Below are positions 1 to 5,440 of a stretch of 15,549 bases of DNA, piece after piece. Source of the DNA: an uncultured Clostridia bacterium (GTDB taxonomy: Bacteria; Bacillota_A; Clostridia; Christensenellales; Aristaeellaceae); the NCBI GenBank assembly GCA_945871545.1, contig CAMBWJ010000011.1, positions 1 through 15,549 of the forward strand, in the 5' to 3' direction. Within the stretch, counting starts at the first letter, position 1. Each line of letters begins with the position of its first letter. Below the pieces are notes generated by a model. The model searched no databases. It saw only the letters and a list, made by a program, of their open reading frames with translations, and was not told where the DNA came from. A program made the position numbers and the translations under genes.

Positions 1-2
1 TG

Positions 3-689
3 CAGCTCCTGAACCACTGGAAGCGCTGCTGCCCGGACGTGGAGATGGAGGGCGTCTTCACCCACTTCTGCGTGGCGGAGTGCGACCCGGCGTTCACGGA
101 GCAGCAGAACGCACGCTTTGCCCATGCGCTGGAGATCGTGCGCGCGGCAGGCTTTCAACCCATCGCCCACGCGGCGGCGACCTCCGCCATGCTGAATCCG
201 GCGTATCAGTACGACATGGTGCGCGCGGGCATCGGCCTGTACGGCACGCTGGTGCCGGAGCTGGAGGGAAAGCTCCGGTACGCCCAGACCCTGTGCGCGA
301 AGCCCATCCGCATGGAAACTATACATAAGGGAGATACTGTCGGATACGGACGAACCTTCACCGCCCGGCGCGACAGCCGCATCATCACCGTGCCCATCGG
401 CTACGGCGACGGCTATCCGCGCATCCTGAGCAACCGGGCCGACGTGCTGGTGTGCGGGAAGCGCGCGCCCATCGTGGGCAACGTGTGCATGGACATGCTC
501 ATGGCCGACGTGACCGACATCCCCGAGGCCAATGCTGACAGCGAGGTGGTGCTCATGGGCGCGCAGGGGGACGAGCGCATCACCCCCGACGAGCTGGCGC
601 AGCTGGCCGGAACCATCCCCTACGAGATCATGCTGGGCTTCTCGCCCCGGGTGCGCACGGTGCGCGAGGGAATCTCCGGGCGCGATTGA
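3..689 (+). CDS. alr: alanine racemase, 5'-truncated by the window edge
   Basis: PLP-dependent enzyme interconverting L- and D-alanine and supplying D-Ala for peptidoglycan in the cytoplasm. The reading frame is open from the first bases, so the start and the PLP-lysine region lie upstream; about 228 C-terminal residues are present. Visible family landmarks are EGVFTHF and AGIGLYGTLVPE at the end of the PLP barrel, then the C-terminal beta domain with TVPIGYGDGYPR and GNVCMDM. The Tyr of GYGDG (codon 402-404) corresponds to the catalytic Tyr265 of the Geobacillus enzyme, and the Met of NVCMDM to its substrate-contacting Met312. The ATG at 39 is internal, not the start. The gene ends at TGA 687-689. 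I see no convincing terminator in the 117 bases before the next promoter. Family identity is secure; the symbol assumes this is the main, biosynthetic copy. Confidence 0.95.
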   Translation, partial: QLLNHWKRCCPDVEMEGVFTHFCVAECDPAFTEQQNARFAHALEIVRAAGFQPIAHAAATSAMLNPAYQYDMVRAGIGLYGTLVPELEGKLRYAQTLCAKPIRMETIHKGDTVGYGRTFTARRDSRIITVPIGYGDGYPRILSNRADVLVCGKRAPIVGNVCMDMLMADVTDIPEANADSEVVLMGAQGDERITPDELAQLAGTIPYEIMLGFSPRVRTVREGISGRD

Positions 690-806
690 GGCGGAATCCG
701 GTCGGGATGCACGGTCGAAGCGGGCGCTGCGGGCAGGAATTTTCGTAAATTATTGTGAAAAACGGTCTGAAACGCCCGAAATTTGAATGAATTTTGAAAA
801 TACCGT

Positions 807-835
807 TTGCAAATATAGATCAATTGTGATATAAT
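807..835 (+). promoter_or_regulatory. sigma-A-type promoter of the rsmD-coaD operon
   Basis: A -35 box TTGCAA (807-812), a 17-bp spacer and a perfect -10 box TATAAT (830-835) lie in a locally AT-rich patch of otherwise GC-rich DNA. The predicted transcript starts near 842, giving a leader of about 20 nt before the rsmD ATG at 861, with AGGTGA at 851-856 as ribosome binding site. An AT palindrome ATTTTGAAAAT (791-801) sits just upstream of the -35. ATCA-ATTG-TGAT (819-830) overlaps the spacer and first -10 base; either could be an operator, but this is unproven. Confidence 0.75.
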
Positions 836-860
836 TACGACAAATACCATAGGTGAAGAT

Positions 861-1436
861 ATGCGCATTATTTCGGGCGAAGCGCGGGGACGGACGCTGT
901 TTGCACCCTCAGGGGATCAGACGCGGCCGACTTCGGACAAGATCAGGGGTTCCCTGTTCAACATACTGAACGGACGGGTGGAGGACGCCGAGGTGCTGGA
1001 TCTCTTCGGCGGCACCGGAGCCCTGGCGCTGGAGGCGCTCAGCCGCGGCGCGGCGCGCGCAGTGATCGTGGATTCCTCCCGCGCGGCGATCGAGGTGATC
1101 CGCCGCAACGCCGGAAATGTGCTCAAGGATGCGCTGGCCGAGCGCGCACTGATCCTCAAGACCGACTATCGCAGCGCGATTTCCAGCCTGAACGGAAGGC
1201 GCTTCGATCTGGTCTTTCTGGATCCACCCTACCGCATGCTGGACGCCTATTCGGATGCGATGGAGCGGATTTGGAAGGCAGGTGCGCTCAGCGAGGGCGC
1301 TGTTATCGTTGCCGAGCGCCGTCAGGACGCGGTGATCCGCATCCCGGAGGGCTTTGAAATTTACGATACGCGCCACTATGGGGAAACTTCCATCGATTTT
1401 GTGCGTCGAAGCAGTGTCCGGGAGGTAGAGGGATGA
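861..1436 (+). CDS. rsmD: 16S rRNA (guanine(966)-N2)-methyltransferase RsmD
   Basis: SAM-dependent methyltransferase that modifies G966 (E. coli numbering) of 16S rRNA on the assembling 30S subunit. The 191-aa length is typical. The N-terminus MRIISGEARGRTL and TRPTSDKIRGSLFNIL (about 21-36) are RsmD signatures. Residues 45-60 (VLDLFGGTGALALEAL) form the SAM-binding motif I, and DPPY at 121-124, inside FDLVFLDPPY, is the catalytic motif IV of amino-methyltransferases. The start is the ATG 20 nt or so after the predicted transcription start, with AGGTGA just upstream. The stop overlaps the coaD start as ATGA at 1433-1436, implying translational coupling. The rsmD-coaD pairing is widely conserved in Firmicutes and supports both calls. 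Confidence 0.95.
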   Translation: MRIISGEARGRTLFAPSGDQTRPTSDKIRGSLFNILNGRVEDAEVLDLFGGTGALALEALSRGAARAVIVDSSRAAIEVIRRNAGNVLKDALAERALILKTDYRSAISSLNGRRFDLVFLDPPYRMLDAYSDAMERIWKAGALSEGAVIVAERRQDAVIRIPEGFEIYDTRHYGETSIDFVRRSSVREVEG

Positions 1437-1930
1437 TTGCGGTCTACGCAGGCAGCTTCTCGCCGCCGACCCTGGGGCATCTGGACATCATCCGCCGCGC
1501 GTCCGCGATGTTCGACGAGCTCGTGGTCGCCGTGCTGTCCCAGCGCGCCAAGCAATACCAGTTCGCGCCGGAGCTGCGGCTGGAGATGCTTGAAGAGATT
1601 ACGCGGGAGTTTCGCAACGTCCGCGTCGTCGCGGACACCGGTTTGCTGGTGGATCTGGCGCACAGAGAGGGCGCGGACGTGATCGTTCGCGGGCTGCGCA
1701 ATTCCTCGGATCTGCTGTTTGAAATGCAGATGGCTGAGGCCAACCGGCGGATTGGAAGCATTGAAACGGTTTTTATCAGCTGTCTCCCGGAATACAGCAT
1801 GATCTCCTCGACCATTGTGCGGGACTGCGCCTCCCACGGCGCGCCCATCGATTCCATGGTTCCGGAGGAGATTATCGGGAAAATCTACGCTGCATACGGC
1901 GTTGCACCGTGTGCGGAAAGGAAGGGCTAG
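1433..1930 (+). CDS. coaD: pantetheine-phosphate adenylyltransferase (CoaD/PPAT)
   Basis: Catalyses transfer of AMP from ATP to 4'-phosphopantetheine, giving dephospho-CoA, the penultimate step of coenzyme A synthesis. It is 165 aa, the normal size for bacterial PPAT. Landmarks are the nucleotidyltransferase T-x-G-H motif (TLGH, 13-16), RGLRNSSDLLFEMQMA (86-101) in the phosphopantetheine-binding region, and PEYSMISSTIVRD (119-131) holding the ISST-x-VR loop. The N-terminal signature reads GSFSPPTLGH, where the common form is GSFDPxTNGH, so Ser replaces the usual Asp and Leu the usual Asn; the motif's Thr and His remain. GGAGG at 1421-1425 serves as ribosome binding site within the rsmD end. 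The ATGA overlap with rsmD fixes the start. Confidence 0.93.
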   Translation: MIAVYAGSFSPPTLGHLDIIRRASAMFDELVVAVLSQRAKQYQFAPELRLEMLEEITREFRNVRVVADTGLLVDLAHREGADVIVRGLRNSSDLLFEMQMAEANRRIGSIETVFISCLPEYSMISSTIVRDCASHGAPIDSMVPEEIIGKIYAAYGVAPCAERKG

Positions 1931-1931
1931 A

Positions 1932-2576
1932 ATGGATCACGATCAGGAGAAATTCTACGAAGATGAGGATCAGGAAGTTCGTGCGGAACCGCAGGAGCAG
2001 CAGAATGTCGATGAAATCGACGATATGAAATACTTCCTCGAATTGCTCAAGCACATTCGCGCTGCCATTCGCTCGGGGGCCAATGTTCCGCTGACCAACA
2101 AGAAAATCATCGATGCGGATAAGTGCCTGATGATCATTGACGATATGGAGCGCAATCTGCCCGACGCAGTGCAGTACGGCATGCAGATGTTCTCCGAGCG
2201 CGAACGCATCCTCGGCAACGCGGAGACCGCCGCGATGAACCGGGTCAGCTCTGCGGAGATGCGCGCGAACGCCGCGCTGGAGAAGGCCAAGAACGACGCT
2301 GAGCAGATCATGGCCGACGCGGAGAACGAGGCCCACGCCATCCTGGCCGACGCGCAGGAGCGCGCCAACCACATGGTGGACGAGAGCGAGATCGTGCGTC
2401 AGGCCCGCGAGGAGGCGCGCATCATCAAGAATGACGCCCGCGTGGAGGCCAGTGAGCTGCGGCTCAAGGCCAACCACGACGCGTATCAGCTGCTTGCGTC
2501 CGTGGAGGACGAGCTGACCGAGGCCTGCAAGTCCATCCGCCGCCGCCGCGCCGAGCTGGGCGACGAGGCAGAATAA
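1932..2576 (+). CDS. coiled-coil protein, ATP-synthase-subunit-like, function unknown
   Basis: A 214-aa soluble protein with no signal peptide or membrane segment. The first 30 residues are very acidic (rich in D, E, Q). Residues 31-80 look globular and helical, with LELLKHIRAAIRSGANVPL and KKIIDADKCLMIIDDMERNLP. Residues about 85-195 form one long Ala/Glu/Lys/Arg-rich helix with repeated A-x-x-A spacing, resembling peripheral-stalk subunits of ATPases or DivIVA-like proteins. Proteins of this shape next to coaD are often labelled 'ATPase' or 'V-type ATPase subunit' in Clostridia, but nothing here shows ATPase activity and no nucleotide-binding motif is visible. The start is the ATG one base after the coaD stop, served by GGAAAGGAAGG (1914-1924). 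An upstream in-frame ATG at 1815 lies inside coaD and is not used. Last gene of this operon. Confidence 0.85.
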   Translation: MDHDQEKFYEDEDQEVRAEPQEQQNVDEIDDMKYFLELLKHIRAAIRSGANVPLTNKKIIDADKCLMIIDDMERNLPDAVQYGMQMFSERERILGNAETAAMNRVSSAEMRANAALEKAKNDAEQIMADAENEAHAILADAQERANHMVDESEIVRQAREEARIIKNDARVEASELRLKANHDAYQLLASVEDELTEACKSIRRRRAELGDEAE

Positions 2577-2622
2577 GGCTGTGCAGGTTCGCGCCTGAAG
2601 CAGAAATACATGGATTCATAAG

Positions 2623-2657
2623 CCGCATCCGGGAGCTGTTCTTTGGATGCGGTTTTT
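2623..2657 (+). terminator. intrinsic terminator of the rsmD operon
   Basis: Inverted repeat CCGCATCC (2623-2630) and GGATGCGG (2645-2652) with a 14-nt loop, followed directly by TTTTT (2653-2657), 46 nt after the stop of the coiled-coil gene. Confidence 0.85.
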
Positions 2658-2678
2658 GCGCCGGAAAACGCGAAATAA

Positions 2679-2709
2679 CGCCCGGACGGATGCAAAATCG
2701 GTCCGGGCG
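2679..2709. repeat. palindromic repeat, copy 1 (REP-like)
   Basis: CGCCCGGAC (2679-2687) pairs with GTCCGGGCG (2701-2709) around a 13-nt loop. Extended inward, the arms would continue pairing except for one G-G mismatch. The unit matches copy 2 at 2915-2943 almost base for base, including the loop core GATGCAAAATC. There is no T-tract, so it is not a standard terminator. Confidence 0.75.
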
Positions 2710-2750
2710 CTCAGATCGATGACAAAGTATCGAAGGACAGCCTGTAAAAT

Positions 2751-2787
2751 CGGAAGTGACGGCGTGTACGTCACTTCCGGCATTTTT
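2751..2787 (+). terminator. strong hairpin with T-tract, possible second or bidirectional terminator
   Basis: CGGAAGTGACG (2751-2761) pairs perfectly with CGTCACTTCCG (2769-2779) with a 7-nt loop, an 11-bp stem. TTTTT at 2783-2787 follows after three bases. On the minus strand the same stem is followed by ATTTT, so it may also stop transcription from the convergent SH3 gene. The plus-strand operon already has a terminator at 2623-2657, making this a backup or the end of an unrecognised short transcript. Confidence 0.65.
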
Positions 2788-2792
2788 CGGGA

Positions 2793-2810
2793 ACAAACGC
2801 TTGCGTTTGT
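2793..2810. repeat. short palindrome
   Basis: ACAAACGC (2793-2800) and GCGTTTGT (2803-2810) are exact inverted repeats around TT. The tight centre makes it a DNA palindrome or a 7-bp RNA hairpin with a four-base loop. No function can be assigned. Confidence 0.55.
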
Positions 2811-2831
2811 GGAGAAAAATGCATTCCCGTT

Positions 2832-2873
2832 CCGGTTGCCGCCCGGAAATTCCGCAGAATTTTAGGCAACCGG
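2832..2873. repeat. nested hairpin
   Basis: Outer arms CCGGTTGCC (2832-2840) and GGCAACCGG (2865-2873) pair perfectly. Inside them AAATTC (2847-2852) and GAATTT (2857-2862) form a second perfect stem around loop CGCA. The result is a two-storey stem-loop with an asymmetric internal loop. There is no T-tract. Confidence 0.65.
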
Positions 2874-2879
2874 CCCACC

Positions 2880-2907
2880 GCGTTGAAAAACAGTAGTTTT
2901 TCAACGC
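2880..2907. repeat. perfect 12-bp hairpin
   Basis: GCGTTGAAAAAC (2880-2891) pairs exactly with GTTTTTCAACGC (2896-2907) around loop AGTA. The A5/T5 runs lie inside the stem, so this is not a normal terminator. It lies 7 bp before repeat copy 2. Confidence 0.7.
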
Positions 2908-2914
2908 ATTGAAT

Positions 2915-2943
2915 GCCCGGACGGATGCAAAATCCGTCCGGGC
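2915..2943. repeat. palindromic repeat, copy 2 (REP-like)
   Basis: GCCCGGACGGAT (2915-2926) pairs perfectly over 12 bp with ATCCGTCCGGGC (2932-2943), with a 5-nt loop GCAAA. It is the near-identical partner of 2679-2709; one base change there breaks the inner stem. It lies about 40 bp past the stop of the minus-strand SH3 gene and could block RNA decay or help termination in that direction, though no T-tract follows on either strand. Confidence 0.75.
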
Positions 2944-2985
2944 GTTGCGCTGTGAGGGAAGAACGGAGCGCCTGCGCTTTTACAC

Positions 2986-3834
2986 CTACACCATGAGATT
3001 TGCCCGGAGGCAGCCCATCACATCGAAGATCTGCCAGAGGCGCTCGCCATCGGCGCTGGCCAGCGTGTACACGCTCTGGTTTTCCGCGATCAATGTGGCG
3101 CAGCCGTCGATGGGATAGGCGAAGCGCAGCTGATCTCCATTGGCCAGCTCCAGCTCCAGCTGCGCGGCCATGGGGCACTTGGTCGGTATCGTGGGCGTGG
3201 CGCGGCGGATCATGCCCTCCAGCTCCTTCAGCAGCGCCGGGTCGGTGACGGTTTGCTGCGTGAGAACGCCGTCGTCGTCGTTCATCCGCAGCGTGGCGGA
3301 GGTGAGCGCGCAGCTGTCCGTCTCGGGCGGCAGGAAGCACAGGTAGCGCGACAGCGCATAGCCGCGCAGCATGCCCTCCGACCCCGGATAGCCCACGTTC
3401 TCCATGGGCTGCGGGCCATCGACAGTGCGCAAGTAGCACTCCACCTGCGCGCCGAGGGGCATGCGCTGCATGCAGTCGGAGGATGTGGACGCGTCCTCAC
3501 GCAGAGAGATAAATTCGTTGCAGTTGGCGACATACATGGGGATGCGCCATTCGCCGCCGGTCTCCGGGTTGACCTCGGAGAGATACCTGGACTGCACGAA
3601 GCCGAAGCATCCGCCGTAGTACACCCGAGCAAAGCCGTTCTCCGTGTATTCGTAGCAGGTCACCAGCGCGCCCAGCGGGATCTGTATGACGCGCTTTGCG
3701 CCGGTGGAGGGTTCCTCGCGCAGGGTGATGAATTCCTCGCAGCCCACGACGTGCAGCTGATCGAGGGAGATGGCATATGCCGTGCAGGAGAGGAGCAGCA
3801 TCAGTGCCAGGATACAGGTCAGAATCCGTTTCAT
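2986..3834 (-). CDS. exported protein with two bacterial SH3 domains
   Basis: A 282-aa protein with N-terminal MKR and hydrophobic segment ILTCILALMLLL, ending in CTAYA-I, which fits signal peptidase I cleavage after residue 21. LLSC at 14-17 is a weak alternative lipobox. Two SH3-like repeats follow, about 29-87 and 102-166, sharing the pattern V-x-x-C-x-EFI-[TS]-LRE ... PLGA-x-V-x-CY ... SRYL. Such domains usually bind cell wall or protein ligands. Residues about 175-282 form a domain I do not recognise. The mature part has 11 cysteines; C32/C60 and C105/C133 are equivalent pairs, suggesting intradomain disulfides. The start at 3834 is chosen because AAGGA lies 9 nt upstream; an in-frame ATG at 3867 would extend it by 11 residues. 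It is a lone gene, divergent from the pyr operon. I see no clear promoter between 3835 and 4000. Confidence 0.85.
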   Translation of the reverse strand: MKRILTCILALMLLLSCTAYAISLDQLHVVGCEEFITLREEPSTGAKRVIQIPLGALVTCYEYTENGFARVYYGGCFGFVQSRYLSEVNPETGGEWRIPMYVANCNEFISLREDASTSSDCMQRMPLGAQVECYLRTVDGPQPMENVGYPGSEGMLRGYALSRYLCFLPPETDSCALTSATLRMNDDDGVLTQQTVTDPALLKELEGMIRRATPTIPTKCPMAAQLELELANGDQLRFAYPIDGCATLIAENQSVYTLASADGERLWQIFDVMGCLRANLMV

Positions 3835-4000
3835 TTGTTTCATTCCTTTCATGTTTGTTTTCTGCATGGTTAGACCCCTGTATGTTCACATTTGTTCCTA
3901 AAAATTGACACATTTCTGAAATAATCCGGAAATCTGCGCCCGAAGCGTCCCTCCGCTGCGGCTGAACGAGGGCTTCCAGAAAACTTAATTGGAATGTGCG

Positions 4001-4030
4001 TTGACAGGGGAGAGGGGGCTGTGATAAAAT
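4001..4030 (+). promoter_or_regulatory. strong promoter of the pyr operon
   Basis: Consensus -35 TTGACA (4001-4006), an 18-bp spacer and -10 TAAAAT (4025-4030) preceded by an extended -10 TG (4022-4023). The predicted start is near 4037, directly before the PyrR-binding hairpin, leaving a leader of about 140 nt before pyrC. Confidence 0.85.
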
Positions 4031-4040
4031 ACACAAAACG

Positions 4041-4074
4041 TTCTTTAAGACGGTTCCGTGAAGCCGGCAAGACG
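4041..4074 (+). promoter_or_regulatory. PyrR-binding RNA hairpin (anti-antiterminator)
   Basis: The leader reads CTTTAA, then a stem CGGTT/AAGCCG (4051-4055 with 4062-4066, including one U-G pair), then GGCAAGA. The loop at 4056-4061 is CCGUGA, matching the CNGNGA hexaloop of known PyrR binding loops, and the CTTTAA and GCAAG flanks are also characteristic. By the established Bacillus mechanism, UMP/UTP-loaded PyrR stabilises this hairpin. That prevents its 3' arm CGGCAAGA (4065-4072) from pairing with TCTTGCCG (4125-4132) and so lets the terminator form. pyrR itself is not in the window. Confidence 0.85.
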
Positions 4075-4122
4075 CGCATAGATGGACATGGACGCACTGC
4101 GTTCCATTGTCGCATGCAGTCT

Positions 4123-4150
4123 GCTCTTGCCGTCGGCAGGAGCGTTTTTT
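4123..4150 (+). terminator. attenuator terminator in the pyr leader
   Basis: GCTCTTGCC (4123-4131) pairs with GGCAGGAGC (4135-4143; one G-U pair) over a 3-nt loop, followed by G and TTTTTT (4145-4150). Its left arm overlaps TCTTGCCG, complementary over 8 bases to CGGCAAGA at 4065-4072, so terminator and antiterminator exclude each other. Additional pairings (GCAT 4076-4079 with ATGC 4114-4117; ATGG 4088-4091 with CCAT 4104-4107) would stabilise the antiterminator. It lies 30 nt before the pyrC start. Confidence 0.88.
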
Positions 4151-4179
4151 ATGGCAGGATACGCAAGGGGGGATGGAGC

Positions 4180-5409
4180 TTGAAGTGCATCGTCAAAAAT
4201 GCCCGCGTGTTTGAGAACGGACGCATCGCCGTCCGGGATTTCAGCTTCGCAGACGCACAGGGCTCCCGAAATGGAGAAGTGTTTCTCGATTCAAAGTACG
4301 TGTTTCCCGGTTTCGCGGACGTGCATGTGCACTTCCGGGAGCCGGGTTTTTCGTACAAGGAAACCATTTTCAGCGGCAGCCGGGCGGCGGCCCGGGGCGG
4401 TTGCACGGCGGTGTGCACCATGCCGAACCTGAATCCGGTGCCGGATTCTCCGGCGAACCTTCAGCCCCAGCTGGATATTATCGCCCGGGATGCTGTCATC
4501 CGCGTGCTGCCCTACGGCGCGATCAGCGTGGGCGAGAAGGGTGAGGCGCTGGCTGACCTGGAGGGCCTTGCGCCGCTGGTGTGCGCCTTCAGCGACGATG
4601 GGCGCGGCGTGCAGGATCCGGGCATGATGCGCGAGGCCATGCAGCGCGCGAAGGTGCTGGGGAAGCTCATCGCTGCCCACTGCGAGGACAACAGCCTGCT
4701 GCGCGGCGGCTACATCCACGACGGCGCGTACGCACGGGCCCACGGACACCGGGGCATCTGCTCCGAGTCCGAGTGGAAGCCCATCGAGCGCGACCTGAAG
4801 CTGGCGGCGGAGACCGGCTGCGGCTACCACGTCTGCCACATCTCCACGAAGGAGAGCGTGCAGCTGATCCGGGACGCGAAGGCCTCCGGCGTGGATGTGA
4901 GCTGCGAGACCGGCCCGCACTACCTGCTGCTGGACGATTCCTGCCTGCAGGAGGACGGGCGCTTCAAGATGAACCCGCCGCTGCGCGACCGCACGGACCG
5001 GGAGGCGCTGATTGAGGGCCTGCGGGACGGTACCATCGACATGATCGCCACCGACCATGCGCCCCACTCCGCCGAGGAGAAGGGCCGGGGCCTGGAGAAG
5101 AGCGCGATGGGCGTTGTGGGCATCGAGACGGCCTTTGCGCTGCTCTATGCCGGGTTGGTGCAGAAGGGGATCATTAGACTGGAGAAGCTCATCGAAAGGA
5201 TGAGCGTCATTCCCAAACAGCGCTTTCAGCTCGGCGGCGGTGAGCTTGACCGGGATTTCACCGTATTCGATCTGGACGCGCGCTACGCCGTCGACCCTGC
5301 GGAGTTTATCTCCATGGGCAGGAGCACGCCCTTCACCGGCGCGCAGGCCCAGGGACGGTGCCTGCTGACCGTATCGGACGGCCGCGTGGCATGGATGCAA
5401 AAGGATTAG
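4180..5409 (+). CDS. pyrC: dihydroorotase, class I (PyrC)
   Basis: Zinc amidohydrolase converting N-carbamoyl-L-aspartate to dihydroorotate, the third step of UMP synthesis. The frame is open upstream through the attenuator without a plausible start. I place the start at TTG 4180, giving 409 aa, because AAGGGGGG (4165-4172) lies 7 nt before it and homology begins there (MKCIVKNARVFENG). Metal and substrate residues are visible: H49-x-H51 in DVHVHFREPG, the class I Asp in FSDDG (139-140), H167 in AAHCEDN, H220 in HVCHIS, H247 in ETGPHY and D292 in ATDHAPHSAEEK. Having Asp rather than carboxylated Lys as the bridging ligand fits class I enzymes. It is the first gene of the operon, directly behind the PyrR attenuator. 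Confidence 0.94.
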   Translation: MKCIVKNARVFENGRIAVRDFSFADAQGSRNGEVFLDSKYVFPGFADVHVHFREPGFSYKETIFSGSRAAARGGCTAVCTMPNLNPVPDSPANLQPQLDIIARDAVIRVLPYGAISVGEKGEALADLEGLAPLVCAFSDDGRGVQDPGMMREAMQRAKVLGKLIAAHCEDNSLLRGGYIHDGAYARAHGHRGICSESEWKPIERDLKLAAETGCGYHVCHISTKESVQLIRDAKASGVDVSCETGPHYLLLDDSCLQEDGRFKMNPPLRDRTDREALIEGLRDGTIDMIATDHAPHSAEEKGRGLEKSAMGVVGIETAFALLYAGLVQKGIIRLEKLIERMSVIPKQRFQLGGGELDRDFTVFDLDARYAVDPAEFISMGRSTPFTGAQAQGRCLLTVSDGRVAWMQKD

Positions 5410-5417
5410 TTTACACC

Positions 5418-5440
5418 CCAAATTTGGAAACATAAATTTG
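5418..5440 (+). promoter_or_regulatory. AT-rich hairpin in the pyrC-carB gap
   Basis: The only sizeable gap in the operon (59 nt) contains CAAATTT (5419-5425) and AAATTTG (5434-5440), a 7-bp stem with an 8-nt loop. The left part also forms the DNA palindrome CCAAATTTGG (5418-5427). No T-tract follows, and GGAGGG (5456-5461) before carB is left free. It could be an mRNA processing or stability site; no function is shown. Confidence 0.4.

Larger units (their letters stand above)
2577..2985. other. gene-free convergent region filled with stem-loops
   Basis: Between the coiled-coil gene (plus strand) and the SH3 gene (minus strand) I find no credible gene. Short open frames here have no ribosome binding site or family resemblance. 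The stretch instead holds an operon terminator (2623-2657), then a run of inverted repeats: 2679-2709, a small TCGAT/ATCGA hairpin at 2716-2733, 2751-2787, 2793-2810, 2832-2873, 2880-2907 and 2915-2943. The first and last are copies of the same element. The minus-strand SH3 gene must also terminate here; no single site is a textbook terminator in that direction, though hairpin 2751-2779 is followed on the minus strand by ATTTT. Confidence 0.8.

Noticed and set aside
690..806. Terminator for alr
   Set aside because: Only weak, imperfect complementarity (AATTTTCG near 738-745 against CGAAATTT near 776-784) and no stable GC stem followed by a T-tract.
2647..2865. A 72-codon plus-strand frame in the hairpin region
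   Set aside because: No ribosome binding site, it crosses terminators and repeats, and its translation is unlike any protein family; it is a chance ORF.
2679..2943. Possible CRISPR array from the repeated palindrome
   Set aside because: Only two copies about 235 bp apart, with unequal intervening sequence full of other hairpins; no spacer-repeat regularity and no cas genes.
3906..3926. A second TTGACA (3906-3911) followed by AATAAT (3921-3926)
   Set aside because: The spacing is only 9 bp, too short for a sigma-A promoter; the pair at 4001-4030 is correctly spaced and sits directly before the PyrR hairpin.
3994..4179. Extension of pyrC upstream to ATG 3994
   Set aside because: That start lies upstream of the predicted transcription start and the extra residues would be encoded by the PyrR hairpin and terminator. 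DHOase homology begins at the TTG at 4180, which has a good ribosome binding site.
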